Source of the DNA: an uncultured Flavobacteriales bacterium
GTDB lineage: Bacteria > Bacteroidota > Bacteroidia > Flavobacteriales_D > CAJJDF01
Assembly (NCBI GenBank): GCA_937129365.1
Contig: CAKZNB010000005.1
Span: forward strand, 251,021 to 315,020
Length of the DNA stretch: 64,000 nucleotides
Direction of reading: 5' to 3'
The first letter of the stretch is position 1, and each line of letters starts with the position of its first letter. Positions 36,584 through 45,903 of the stretch are shown here, one piece after another. Under the pieces are notes generated by a model, which was given only the letters and a program-made list of their open reading frames with translations, was not told the DNA's origin and searched no databases. The position numbers and the translations under genes are program-made.

Positions 36584-37615
36584 ATGAAAAAATTCCTTGT
36601 TTTTATAACAATTTCAATTGCTATTAGTAGTTGTGAAACTGATTTTGATGTAAATGCTCCCTATGACAAAATTCCGATTATCTATGGAGTTTTAGACCAA
36701 AGTACAGATACACAGTGGGTTAAAATTAATAAAAGTTTTTTGGGTACCAATAATTTATCTTACCCAAGTGTTAATGATTCTATGTATTTCAAAAATGTAG
36801 ATGTAAAAATTGAAGAAGTTGATGGAAATGGAAATGTAGGAAATGTTTTTTCTTTGCAAAGTAAATTTGTACCCGTAGCTCCTGGTTCAGGAATATTTTT
36901 TACTGGTCAGCAAAAGGTATATTATTTTACTGATGTTTTAGATCAGTCAAAAACATATAGAATTGTAGGAAATGGAGATGGAAAAGAATTTTCGGCTTCT
37001 ACTGGATTGATAACCGATTTTAATTTTACCAATAATTTTAGAATCAGAACACTTTCATCAAGTGGAGTCTCTTTATTCAATGCTGGAATATACAATGAAA
37101 TAAAACCTACTTGGAACCAATCTCCTGATGCCGAATCATATAGTGTTGTGATGAGATTTCATTATACTGAACATAGAAGTGGTAATATTTATCAAAAATT
37201 TATTGATTGGAAAATCGGAGAAAGAAAACCTACCACTTCTGGTGAGTTAGAAGTGATAGGGAATGCACAAAATTTCTTTAATTTATTGGCTAATAATTCC
37301 GAATTAAAAGATACTGTTGGTGTTACAAAAAGGGTAATTGGCAATGTTGATTTTAGAGTTACCTCTGCTAATCTTATCCTCAAAACATATATTGACGTTA
37401 GTAGCCCTAATGGCTCAATAGCTTTTGACAAACCAGATTACACCAATATTGAAGGGGGTAGAGGAATATTTGCAAGTAGATTTTCTGCCGAAATTACCGG
37501 AAGAATTTTGAGTGAAAGAACCATTGAACACTTATATAACAGTTCATTCACAGGGAACTTTAAGTTTTGTACAGATGACCCATCTTATAGTTCTGATCCG
37601 TATTATTGTCCTTGA
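36584..37615 (+). CDS. DUF4249-type lipoprotein
   Basis: A 343-residue lipoprotein ('AISSCETDFDVNAPY', Cys17 as the lipid site). It shows the DUF4249 N-terminal strand 'PIIYGVLDQSTDTQWVKINKSFLG'. Such proteins usually follow a SusC/TonB-type receptor. None is adjacent here. Function unknown. Confidence 0.82.
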   Translation: MKKFLVFITISIAISSCETDFDVNAPYDKIPIIYGVLDQSTDTQWVKINKSFLGTNNLSYPSVNDSMYFKNVDVKIEEVDGNGNVGNVFSLQSKFVPVAPGSGIFFTGQQKVYYFTDVLDQSKTYRIVGNGDGKEFSASTGLITDFNFTNNFRIRTLSSSGVSLFNAGIYNEIKPTWNQSPDAESYSVVMRFHYTEHRSGNIYQKFIDWKIGERKPTTSGELEVIGNAQNFFNLLANNSELKDTVGVTKRVIGNVDFRVTSANLILKTYIDVSSPNGSIAFDKPDYTNIEGGRGIFASRFSAEITGRILSERTIEHLYNSSFTGNFKFCTDDPSYSSDPYYCP

Positions 37616-37618
37616 TTT

Positions 37619-38887
37619 TTAAGTCTTCCTCTTCTTTTTCTTAGCAGCAGGAAACAAGATATTATTCAAAATCAATCTATAACCAGGAGAATTTGGGTGT
37701 AAATTCAAATCTGTTGGTGGATCCCCTACTCTATGTTGGTAATCTTCAGGATCGTGTCCACCATAAAAGGTCCATTGACCTTGACCAAGGGTTCCATGAA
37801 TGTAGCGAACAGTTCCAAGAGCTTTTGACTCTCCCATTATCAATACATTAGATTTAATATATTGCTTATAAAAATCTGTTGTTTGTCCCATAAAGCCCTT
37901 TATTACAGAAGTATGATTTTGACAAAGCATAGTAGGCACAATGTCCCACTTTGCAGAAAAATCAAATAGCGTAAACACATCTTGATTTTGAGGAAGTCGC
38001 TGCTTTATTCTCAAATAAGTAGCATCAATAGTTGAGAATTCATATTCGTAAGGATTTGTTTTTAATTTATAATCTTTAAAAGCTAAAGTCTGAGCAAAAT
38101 CCAATTTTGTTTGTGCTTGTTTATCAGCAGGATCTCCATCAAACATTGACTCACAAATATCTGTATTGGTAGCAGAAAGTGCAATATCATAAGAATCTGT
38201 ACCTGAGCACATGGTAAATAAAAATCCACCACCGGCAACAAATTGCTTAATATTTATTGCCACAGCTGCTTTTAGTTTTGATACTTTTTTAAACCCAAGA
38301 CTTTTTGCTCTTGCTTCAGAACTTGATTGTTGTTTCTGATACCAAGAAGCATTTTTGTAGGCAGCATAAAATTTCCCGTATTGGCCGGTAAAATCTTCAT
38401 GATGAAGGTGTAACCAATCGTATTTTGGCAACACAGTATTCACCACAGCAGAATCATAAAGTTTATCATACGGAATTTCTGCATACTCCAACACCATTGT
38501 AACTGCATCATCCCAAGGCATTTTTCCATCAGGAGTATAGACAGCAATTTTAGGTGATTTCTCCAATTTCACCACCTCTTGATTTACTTCTGGATTAGAG
38601 ATTTCTCGTTTTATTTTTTGAGCTTGAACATCCGCAACTACTTCATAAGAAACTCCACGAATCGTACATTCTTTCTCAATGTCTTTGTAATATTTTATTA
38701 AAAAACTACCTCCACGATAGTTCAACAACCACTCAATCTCAATATCATTTTGAAGCACCCAAAAAGCTATTCCGTAGGCTTTTAAATGATTCTTCTGTTT
38801 ACTATTATCCATCGGAATTAGTAAATGAGAAGAAAAACCTACTTTAATAAAGAGAGTTAAAAAAAGAAGAATTGTGATTTTTTTCAT
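37619..38887 (-). CDS. Secreted GATase-like protein (often labelled asparagine synthetase B)
   Basis: A 422-residue protein with a signal peptide; I use the ATG at 38887 and not the TTG at 38893. N-terminal 'SSHLLIPMDNSKQKNHLKAYGIAFWVL' is conserved among Bacteroidota homologues, many of them annotated 'asparagine synthetase B'. No ATP-PPi-synthase motif is visible. Later segments ('FVAGGGFLFTMCSGTDS', 'TLGQGQWTFYGGHDPED') suggest a GATase1-like or lipid-anchored fold. Function unknown. Confidence 0.75.
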   Translation of the reverse strand: MKKITILLFLTLFIKVGFSSHLLIPMDNSKQKNHLKAYGIAFWVLQNDIEIEWLLNYRGGSFLIKYYKDIEKECTIRGVSYEVVADVQAQKIKREISNPEVNQEVVKLEKSPKIAVYTPDGKMPWDDAVTMVLEYAEIPYDKLYDSAVVNTVLPKYDWLHLHHEDFTGQYGKFYAAYKNASWYQKQQSSSEARAKSLGFKKVSKLKAAVAINIKQFVAGGGFLFTMCSGTDSYDIALSATNTDICESMFDGDPADKQAQTKLDFAQTLAFKDYKLKTNPYEYEFSTIDATYLRIKQRLPQNQDVFTLFDFSAKWDIVPTMLCQNHTSVIKGFMGQTTDFYKQYIKSNVLIMGESKALGTVRYIHGTLGQGQWTFYGGHDPEDYQHRVGDPPTDLNLHPNSPGYRLILNNILFPAAKKKKRKT

Positions 38888-38956
38888 GTCCAAAAATAAA
38901 GCATTAGAAGTAGATAAATGCTGATTTTAACAAAATAAAGTAAATGTTATAGAAAA

Positions 38957-39361
38957 CTATTTCCCACCCATCAGGGTATATTTAGTAGTAGATTCAGAAA
39001 ACTTGGTTTTACCATCCGTTAAATAATTGATTACACAATAATCATCCATCATATAAATGAAGTATCCCTTATTATTGGAATCATAACAATGATACAAAAC
39101 ACCAATATGTCCCGCTTTAAAAACAGGTTGGGTTTTGGCAACTGTAAGTTGAATTGTATTTGAAAAAATTGAGTCTTGAATTATTTCCTGAAAAGTAAAA
39201 GAAGTGGCAGTTTCAGTAGAGTCAATATTAATGTTGAGCTTAAAACTTAAATCATTTATCAATTTAGTTCCTTTCTCAAACACTGTTGAGTAGTTAATTT
39301 CAACTTGTGAAAAACTAAAATTTAACACAATACATAATCCTAAAGTTAGTAAAGTTCTCAT
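38957..39361 (-). CDS. Small secreted hypothetical protein
   Basis: A 134-residue protein with a signal peptide (ending 'NFSFSQ') and a beta-rich mature chain. It carries two cysteines ('LYHCYDSNNKG', 'DDYCVINY'). No family recognised. Confidence 0.65.
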   Translation of the reverse strand: MRTLLTLGLCIVLNFSFSQVEINYSTVFEKGTKLINDLSFKLNINIDSTETATSFTFQEIIQDSIFSNTIQLTVAKTQPVFKAGHIGVLYHCYDSNNKGYFIYMMDDYCVINYLTDGKTKFSESTTKYTLMGGK

Positions 39362-39434
39362 AATTTGATTTTTTGAATTAGCTATTATTAAAAATAGCGA
39401 AATCTATCTAGATTCCTATTTTTTTAACTAAAAT

Positions 39435-40997
39435 TTAAAAAGGTTCTTCATCCTCAAACTCATCGCCATCAAAAGCATCTTGGGCTGAATCATCATCCCA
39501 ACCTTTTGATTTAATCGTCCTTGTTCCGTCTCCATTTTCAAATTCATTGTTTGGGGAAATAGAAGCAAAATTTCCATCATCAAATGAATCTAAGTTCTCA
39601 AACTTAGCAAACTGACCAACGAATCTCAATTTCACAGTTTCTAATGAACCATTTCTGTGTTTTGCGATTATAAATTCTCCTATACCTTCAAGGTTATCTC
39701 CTGTTTCTTCATCTGTAGTAATTCCATAATATTCAGGACGATAGATGAAAGAAACGATATCAGCATCTTGTTCAATTGCACCCGATTCTCTCAAATCAGA
39801 AAGTAATGGTTTTTTATCTCCTCCCCTTGTTTCTACTGAACGACTTAACTGAGAAAGAGCAATAATTGGAACATCCAATTCTTTTGCAACCGTTTTTATT
39901 GAACGAGAAATAAAACTAATTTCCTGTTCACGATTTCCCTTTCCTTCTCCTCCTCCAGTCATTAATTGCAAATAATCTATCACAATTAATTGTACATCGT
40001 GTTGAGCTTTCAACCTTCTACATTTTGCTCTGAACTCAAATACAGAAAGAGCTGGTGTATCATCAATAAAGAAAGGAGCTTCTGATAATTTTCCGATTCT
40101 TGCATGTAATTGTTGAAACTCATGTGGTTCAAGATTTCCTTTTCTTAATTTTTCGGCAGCAATTTCAGTTTCACCAGAAATCAAACGATTTACCAGCTGA
40201 ACCGAACTCATCTCTAACGAAAATATCGCTACAGCTTTGTTAAATTGCACAGCTGCATTACGAGCCATAGACACTACAAAAGCTGTTTTTCCCATACCAG
40301 GACGAGCTGCAATTACAATCATATCAGACTTTTGCCAACCAGAAGTTACTCTATCTAAGGCAGTAAATCCTGTAGGAATTCCGCTTACACCATCTTCATG
40401 ATCTTGAGCATTTTCAATTTCCTCAATGGCATGTTGCATTACTTTATCAATCTTCTCGTAACTTTTACTCAGGTTTCCTTCGGCTACTTGAAACAAACTG
40501 CTTTCTGCTTTGTCCAATAAATCAAAAACATCTGTAGTTTCATCGTACGCAGATTTTATTGTTTCAGAAGAAATTCGAATTAATTCCCTTTGAATATATT
40601 TTTGAGCAATGATTCTTGCATGGTGTTCTACATTAGCTGCAGAAGCAATTCTATTGGTTAGTTGCGAAATATAATAAGCTCCTCCAACATACTCCAATTC
40701 TCCTCTATTCCTAAGTTCTTGTGTTACAGTAAGAATATCTATCGGCTGACTATTTCCAAATAAATGATGAATTACAGCATAAATTTTTTGGTGTTGATCC
40801 TTATAAAAACTCTCAGGATTCAACACATCAATCACATCATTTACCGCATTTTTTTCGAGCATCAAAGCTCCAAGTACAGCTTCTTCAAAATCTACTGCTT
40901 GTGGAGGAATTCTACCTGAATCTTGAAAAAAAGGAGATGCTTTTTTCTTAGTTGCCATTCTTGTAATGGGATCGTTTTCAGGTAAATTATTACTCAT
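39435..40997 (-). CDS. dnaB: Replicative DNA helicase DnaB
   Basis: A 520-residue replicative helicase. N-terminal primase-interacting domain ('PPQAVDFEEAVLGALMLEKNA'), RecA-type core with Walker A 'AARPGMGKTAF' near residue 230, 'LIVIDYLQLMTGGG', and arginine/sensor segments 'GDKKPLLSDLRESGAIEQDAD' toward the C-terminus. The C-terminal tail is acidic. No intein seen. Confidence 0.97.
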   Translation of the reverse strand: MSNNLPENDPITRMATKKKASPFFQDSGRIPPQAVDFEEAVLGALMLEKNAVNDVIDVLNPESFYKDQHQKIYAVIHHLFGNSQPIDILTVTQELRNRGELEYVGGAYYISQLTNRIASAANVEHHARIIAQKYIQRELIRISSETIKSAYDETTDVFDLLDKAESSLFQVAEGNLSKSYEKIDKVMQHAIEEIENAQDHEDGVSGIPTGFTALDRVTSGWQKSDMIVIAARPGMGKTAFVVSMARNAAVQFNKAVAIFSLEMSSVQLVNRLISGETEIAAEKLRKGNLEPHEFQQLHARIGKLSEAPFFIDDTPALSVFEFRAKCRRLKAQHDVQLIVIDYLQLMTGGGEGKGNREQEISFISRSIKTVAKELDVPIIALSQLSRSVETRGGDKKPLLSDLRESGAIEQDADIVSFIYRPEYYGITTDEETGDNLEGIGEFIIAKHRNGSLETVKLRFVGQFAKFENLDSFDDGNFASISPNNEFENGDGTRTIKSKGWDDDSAQDAFDGDEFEDEEPF

Positions 40998-41189
40998 TTA
41001 ATGGATGAATTAAGTCTGTTTCTTCTTTAAAATACGAATTAAAATTGGGGAAATTATAGTTAGTCCAATTTTAAAGGGTAACAAATGTAACTCGAATAGT
41101 TTGATATATCAGTCTATATAAAGTAAAAAAGTTACTAAAAAAGTTTATTAACAATTGTTGGTAACCAACATTTTTAAGTTAATAAAATA

Positions 41190-41215
41190 AAATTTTTAGA
41201 TAAGTCTAAAAATTT
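41190..41215 (+). promoter_or_regulatory. Perfect palindromic operator upstream of the metal operon
   Basis: Arms AAATTTTTAGA (41190-41200) and TCTAAAAATTT (41205-41215) flank TAAG. Each arm is 11 bases, with no mismatch. It ends 3 bases before the -7 box, so a bound DtxR/MntR-type regulator could block RNA polymerase. Autoregulation by the next gene is likely. Confidence 0.8.
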
Positions 41216-41218
41216 ATT

Positions 41219-41226
41219 TATATTTG
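41219..41226 (+). promoter_or_regulatory. -7 promoter box 4 bases before the mntR-type ATG (leaderless candidate)
   Basis: TATATTTG followed by C, matching TAnnTTTG. CAAA (41227-41230) separates it from the ATG at 41231. The palindrome at 41190 is just upstream. Confidence 0.65.
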
Positions 41227-41230
41227 CAAA

Positions 41231-41893
41231 ATGAGTTACACTAAAACAGAAGAAAATTATTTGAAAGCCATTTATGGTCTTGAGAGTAAATTTGGCAAAT
41301 CGGTATCCACCAATGACTTGGCTAACAAATTAAAAACTAAAGCCTCTTCGGTAACTGATATGGTAAAAAAACTCTCAAAAAAAGAACTAATTACTTACGA
41401 AAAATATCAAGGTGTTTCTTTAACAAAATGTGGTAAAGAGATTGCCATAAATATTATTCGAAATCATCGAATTTGGGAAGTGTTTTTGGTAGAAAAATTA
41501 GGCTACAAATGGGATGAAGTGCATGAAATTGCTGAACAATTAGAACACATAAAATCTGAAGAACTAGTAGATAGGCTAGATGACTTTTTGGAACATCCTT
41601 CCTTTGATCCACATGGTGACCCAATACCTGATAAAAAAGGAAATATACCTACTCGAAAAAAAGCTATTCAATTAAGCGAATTGGGAATTGGTGAAGAAGG
41701 GATTATTGTGGGAGTAAAAAATACAAATAATGAGTTTCTTCAATATTTAGAAGAAATGAATTTGACTTTAGGAAAAAAAATTCAAGTTGAAAAAGAGTTT
41801 GATTTTGATAAATCAAAAATTATAAAAACTGATAATCAATCAGTTACTATATCTAAAGAAGTAAGTTCTCATTTAATTATAGAAAAAAAATAA
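41231..41893 (+). CDS. DtxR/MntR-type metal-dependent regulator
   Basis: A 220-residue regulator. N-terminal winged helix ('TEENYLKAIYGLESKFGKSV', 'KASSVTDMVKKLSKK'), dimerisation and metal region ('IIRNHRIWEVFLVEKLGY', 'HEIAEQLEHI'), and a C-terminal FeoA-like SH3 domain (about 145-220). The start matches the family. It probably binds the adjacent palindrome with Mn, Fe or Zn as cofactor. It is followed by a ZIP transporter and a TonB receptor in the same operon. Confidence 0.9.
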   Translation: MSYTKTEENYLKAIYGLESKFGKSVSTNDLANKLKTKASSVTDMVKKLSKKELITYEKYQGVSLTKCGKEIAINIIRNHRIWEVFLVEKLGYKWDEVHEIAEQLEHIKSEELVDRLDDFLEHPSFDPHGDPIPDKKGNIPTRKKAIQLSELGIGEEGIIVGVKNTNNEFLQYLEEMNLTLGKKIQVEKEFDFDKSKIIKTDNQSVTISKEVSSHLIIEKK

Positions 41894-41894
41894 T

Positions 41895-42743
41895 ATGAAA
41901 GAAATTATACAATGGTTTGAAACAGTAGACCCAGTTATGGCTGCTTTTGTAGCAACTTCATTTACATGGTTTGCAACCGCATTTGGAGCTTCTTTGGTTT
42001 TCTTTTTCAAAACTTTGAATCGTGCAGTGCTTGATATTGCACTTGGTTTTACTGGAGGTGTGATGGTGGCAGCAAGTATTTGGAGTCTGATTATGCCAGC
42101 ACTTGAAATGAGTGATGGAACAGGTTTTACCAAAGTTGGACCAACAGTTATTGGTTTTTTATTAGGTGCTTTATTCATTTTTGCCTTAGATAAATTAATT
42201 CCTCACATTCACTTAAACTCAAAAAATATCTCCGAGGCAGAAGGACCAAAAACTAAATGGAATAAAACCTTACTATTAGTTTTAGCAATCACACTTCATA
42301 ACATCCCTGAGGGATTGGCAGTAGGGGTTTTATTTGGTGGAGCTGCCAGCGGAATGGCTGGAGCTACTATTGGTGGAGCAATTGCTTTAGCTCTTGCTAT
42401 GGCAATTCAGAATTTTCCTGAGGGATTTGCTGTTTCCATGCCGCTTAGAAGACAGGGAATGAGCAGAGGAAAAAGTTTTTGGTACGGGCAAATGTCGGCA
42501 ATTGTAGAGCCAATTTTTGGTGTGCTTGGAGCAGTTGCAGTGTTAACTTTTACTCCACTCTTGCCCTATGCTTTAGCGTTTGCAGCTGGTGCAATGATTT
42601 TTGTTGTTGTAGAGGAAGTAATTCCGGAAACCCAAAGAGATAAATATACTGATCATGCTACTCTTGGTTTTATTGGAGGATTTTTGGTCATGATGGTATT
42701 AGATGTAGTGCTTGAAGATGTATTTGCTCAAATAGTTGCTTAA
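41895..42743 (+). CDS. ZIP-family metal transporter, GufA type
   Basis: A 282-residue membrane protein with the two ZIP metal-site helices 'LHNIPEGLAVGVLF' and 'IQNFPEGFAVSMPLRRQG'. The arrangement with a long first helix resembles the GufA subfamily. It takes up Zn, Mn or Fe. Gap to the regulator is 1 base, and to the TonB gene 5 bases. Confidence 0.9.
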   Translation: MKEIIQWFETVDPVMAAFVATSFTWFATAFGASLVFFFKTLNRAVLDIALGFTGGVMVAASIWSLIMPALEMSDGTGFTKVGPTVIGFLLGALFIFALDKLIPHIHLNSKNISEAEGPKTKWNKTLLLVLAITLHNIPEGLAVGVLFGGAASGMAGATIGGAIALALAMAIQNFPEGFAVSMPLRRQGMSRGKSFWYGQMSAIVEPIFGVLGAVAVLTFTPLLPYALAFAAGAMIFVVVEEVIPETQRDKYTDHATLGFIGGFLVMMVLDVVLEDVFAQIVA

Positions 42744-42748
42744 TAATT

Positions 42749-45058
42749 ATGATTAAAAATTTTATACTAATAATATTCACTTTTCTTTGTTTTCAAGTAA
42801 TTGGACAAGGAAAAATAGCTGGGACAATAAAATCTGACGGAATACCTTTGGAATTTGTTTCTGTAGGTATTATCGAGTTAGGAATATCATCTATGTCAGA
42901 TTCTGAAGGAAAGTTTATTCTAGATAATATTCCTTTTGGAACTCATAAAATAAAATTTAGCCACATTGCTATTAAGGATAGTATAATTTTCACATCAATT
43001 AAATCAAGAGTTCCACAAAGGGTTATTGAAGTGAATCTTACTTCAAACACAAAACAATTGGATGATTTTGTAGTAACGGGAACTCGAACTGAAAAAAGAA
43101 AAACTGAATCTCCCGTAATAGTAAATGTTCTGAATAGCCAAACCTTAGATAATGTTCAAGCCTGTAATTTATCGGATGGATTAAAATTCCAACCTGGATT
43201 AAGAGTAGAAACGGACTGTCAAACTTGTAATTACACTCAGTTAAGAATTAATGGATTAGCAGGTGGATATTCTCAAATTTTGATAAACGGACGTCCTATT
43301 TTTAGTCCACTTACCAGTTTATATGGATTGGAACAAGTTCCAGTAAACATGATTGATCGAGTAGAAATTATTCGAGGCGGTGGTTCTTCCTTGTACGGCT
43401 CAAGTGCTATTGGTGGAACTGTAAATGTGATTACAAAAATTCCTAAAAAAAATGGATTTGAACTCAATTACAACCGTCAATTAATTAATGGAAACACTCA
43501 AGACAATGTATTTTCTGGAAACGGAACTCTTTTGAATAAGAAGAAAAATGCAGGAGTAACAGTGTTTCTAAATCAAAGGAACAGAGAATTGTACGACCAT
43601 AATGGAGATAATTTTTCTGAATTACCACTCTTAGAAAACACCTCTTTTGGTGGAAATGGATTTTATTTGTTTGGAGAGAATCAAAAGCTGGAAATAAGTC
43701 TTACCAAACTGAATGAATACAGATATGGAGGTGAAATGGTAAACAAACCTACTGACGAAGCACAACAAGCTGAGGAGAGAACTCATGATGTATGGATGGG
43801 AAGTGCAGATTATCAAATTAATTTCAATGAAGACAAATCCTCTTTTATAGTGTATGGAGGTTGGCAACAGACTTCAAGAGATCATTTTACGGGAATTATG
43901 CCCGACCAAGACGATAGTGCATTCATTGAGTACTCATCAAATCCACCTTACGGAACTTCTTTAACTTCAACTATTCAAGGTGGTTTTCAGTTTAATCATA
44001 AGTTACAAAAAACCTGGGGATTGGAAAACATGCTAACTCTTGGAGCTGAATATTTGTATGACGATGTGTTTGATGAAATACCCGCTTACAACTACTTAAT
44101 TGACCAAACCACTGAAAATATTGGACTAATTGCTCAAAGTGATTGGAAATTAACTTCAACACTTAATCTTTTGACTGGAGCAAGAATTGACAAACACAAT
44201 TTAGTCGATAATTTAGTGGTAAGCCCAAGAGCTTCATTGCTTTATACATTGAAAAAAAATACACAATTTAGGTTGAGTTACGGTTCAGGATTTAGAGCTC
44301 CACAGGCTTTTGATACCGATTTACACATTGCATTTGCAGGTGGAGGAATATCCAGAGTGCAACTCTCAGAAGACTTAAACCCAGAAAGATCTCATAGCTT
44401 GAGTGCCTCAGTAAATTATGATAAAGTATCCACGAAGTACATAACGGGTTTTACTCTTGAAGGTTTTTATACGCGCTTAAATAGAGCTTTTATTTTGGAT
44501 CCAATTGGGGAAGATAGCTTTGGAGAAGTATTTGAAAAAAGAAACGGACAGGGCGCAACAGTTCAAGGTGTTACCCTTGAATTAAGAGCAAATCTAAACA
44601 TGAAATTGCAATTAGAAACTGGTTTAACCCTTCAAACAAGCCGTTTTGACAACAAAGTGGAATACATTGATGGATTAGAAGGAATAAAAGATTTTATTAG
44701 AACTCCAAACACTTACGGGTATGGAATCTTAACTCTTTTTCCTCAATCAAAATTGAATGGAGTGATTAATTATGTGTACACAGGGAGCATGAAAGTTCCT
44801 CACTTTGCTGGCGCTCCCAATCAAACTGAAGATGTAATTGAAACCTCAAATCCTTTTCATGAATTGAGTTTAAAAGTAAATTATGAAATCCCTTTTAAAA
44901 AATTAAAATCAAAAGTGAATTTCTACGGAGGAATTAGAAACTTGACCAACTCCTATCAATCTAACTTTGACATCGGTAAAAACCGAGACAGTAATTTTGT
45001 CTTTGGTCCAGCTCAGCCAAGAACTTTCTATTTGGGGATTAAGGTGTTGAGTTTGTAA
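42749..45058 (+). CDS. TonB-dependent outer-membrane receptor
   Basis: A 769-residue receptor: signal peptide, carboxypeptidase-regulatory-like domain (about 20-100), TonB-box-like 'LDDFVVTGTRTEK', plug with 'DCQTCNYTQLRINGL' and 'VEIIRGGGSSLYGSSAIGGTVNVIT', and a 22-strand-type barrel ending 'RTFYLGIKVLSL'. The CxxC in the plug is a repeated feature of Bacteroidota metal-linked receptors. Third gene of the metal operon, so a metal or metallophore is the likely substrate. Confidence 0.92.
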   Translation: MIKNFILIIFTFLCFQVIGQGKIAGTIKSDGIPLEFVSVGIIELGISSMSDSEGKFILDNIPFGTHKIKFSHIAIKDSIIFTSIKSRVPQRVIEVNLTSNTKQLDDFVVTGTRTEKRKTESPVIVNVLNSQTLDNVQACNLSDGLKFQPGLRVETDCQTCNYTQLRINGLAGGYSQILINGRPIFSPLTSLYGLEQVPVNMIDRVEIIRGGGSSLYGSSAIGGTVNVITKIPKKNGFELNYNRQLINGNTQDNVFSGNGTLLNKKKNAGVTVFLNQRNRELYDHNGDNFSELPLLENTSFGGNGFYLFGENQKLEISLTKLNEYRYGGEMVNKPTDEAQQAEERTHDVWMGSADYQINFNEDKSSFIVYGGWQQTSRDHFTGIMPDQDDSAFIEYSSNPPYGTSLTSTIQGGFQFNHKLQKTWGLENMLTLGAEYLYDDVFDEIPAYNYLIDQTTENIGLIAQSDWKLTSTLNLLTGARIDKHNLVDNLVVSPRASLLYTLKKNTQFRLSYGSGFRAPQAFDTDLHIAFAGGGISRVQLSEDLNPERSHSLSASVNYDKVSTKYITGFTLEGFYTRLNRAFILDPIGEDSFGEVFEKRNGQGATVQGVTLELRANLNMKLQLETGLTLQTSRFDNKVEYIDGLEGIKDFIRTPNTYGYGILTLFPQSKLNGVINYVYTGSMKVPHFAGAPNQTEDVIETSNPFHELSLKVNYEIPFKKLKSKVNFYGGIRNLTNSYQSNFDIGKNRDSNFVFGPAQPRTFYLGIKVLSL

Positions 45059-45138
45059 TGCTAGTTGCTAGTTGCTAGTTGTAAAATTCTTAAAAAAAAT
45101 ATTTTTCATAAATAACAAAACTTGTAACCAGCAACTAG
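45059..45138. repeat. Tandem CTAGTTG repeat with inverted copy
   Basis: Three copies of CTAGTTG in a row, spaced 7 bases (45061-45081), follow the TonB stop codon. A reverse-complement copy, GCAACTAG, lies at 45131-45138. Could fold as a weak hairpin. Confidence 0.6.
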
Positions 45139-45206
45139 GAACTGAAAATCTAACAACTTGTTTAAAACTTCCCCCTAACGAAATAGGTAAACTACTCTTC
45201 GCTAAG

Positions 45207-45214
45207 TAATTTTG
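45207..45214 (+). promoter_or_regulatory. -7 promoter box for the transaldolase run
   Basis: TAATTTTG, matching TAnnTTTG, 29 bases before the ATG at 45244. Confidence 0.5.
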
Positions 45215-45243
45215 AGAAACAAACATTAATTACAGAAAAAGCT

Positions 45244-45900
45244 ATGAAATTTTTTATCGATACTGCCAACTTAAACGACATCAAAGATGCTAACGATTTA
45301 GGAATATTAGACGGTGTAACTACCAATCCATCTTTAATGGCAAAAGAAGGAATTGGGGGTACTGACAATGTAATGAAACACTATGTGGATATTTGCAACA
45401 TTGTAGATGGACCAGTAAGTGCAGAAGTTATTTCAACTGATTTTGATGGAATGGTTAAAGAAGGATTAGCACTTGCTGATTTGCACAAAAATATTGTGGT
45501 AAAAGTACCGATGATTGCTGAAGGAATAAAAGCAATTAAATATTTTACTGAGCAAGGAATCAAAACGAACTGTACACTAATTTTCTCTGCTGGACAAGCA
45601 TTATTAGCTGCTAAAGCAGGCGCAACATACGTTTCTCCATTTATTGGAAGATTAGATGACATCTCAACAGATGGGTTAAACTTGATTGATGAAATCAGAT
45701 TAGTATTTGATAATTATGGATTCGAGACTGAAATACTTGCAGCCTCTGTGCGTCATCCAATGCATATTATCAATTGCGCTAAGATTGGTGCAGATGTAAT
45801 GACAGGACCTCTAAGTGCGATATTAGCACTTGCAAAACACCCATTAACTGATAGCGGATTGGCTAAGTTTTTAGCAGATCACGCTAAAGCAAATGCATAA
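45244..45900 (+). CDS. Fructose-6-phosphate aldolase / small transaldolase
   Basis: A 218-residue TalC/FSA-type aldolase. '[13 protein letters not shown]', '[13 protein letters not shown]', Schiff-base Lys87 in 'VVKVPM', and '[10 protein letters not shown]'. The short form differs from the longer TalB. It works with the split transketolase in sugar phosphate exchange. Sua5/YrdC gene follows after 3 bases. Confidence 0.92.
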   Translation: MKFFIDTANLNDIKDANDLGILDGVTTNPSLMAKEGIGGTDNVMKHYVDICNIVDGPVSAEVISTDFDGMVKEGLALADLHKNIVVKVPMIAEGIKAIKYFTEQGIKTNCTLIFSAGQALLAAKAGATYVSPFIGRLDDISTDGLNLIDEIRLVFDNYGFETEILAASVRHPMHIINCAKIGADVMTGPLSAILALAKHPLTDSGLAKFLADHAKANA

Positions 45901-45903
45901 AAC

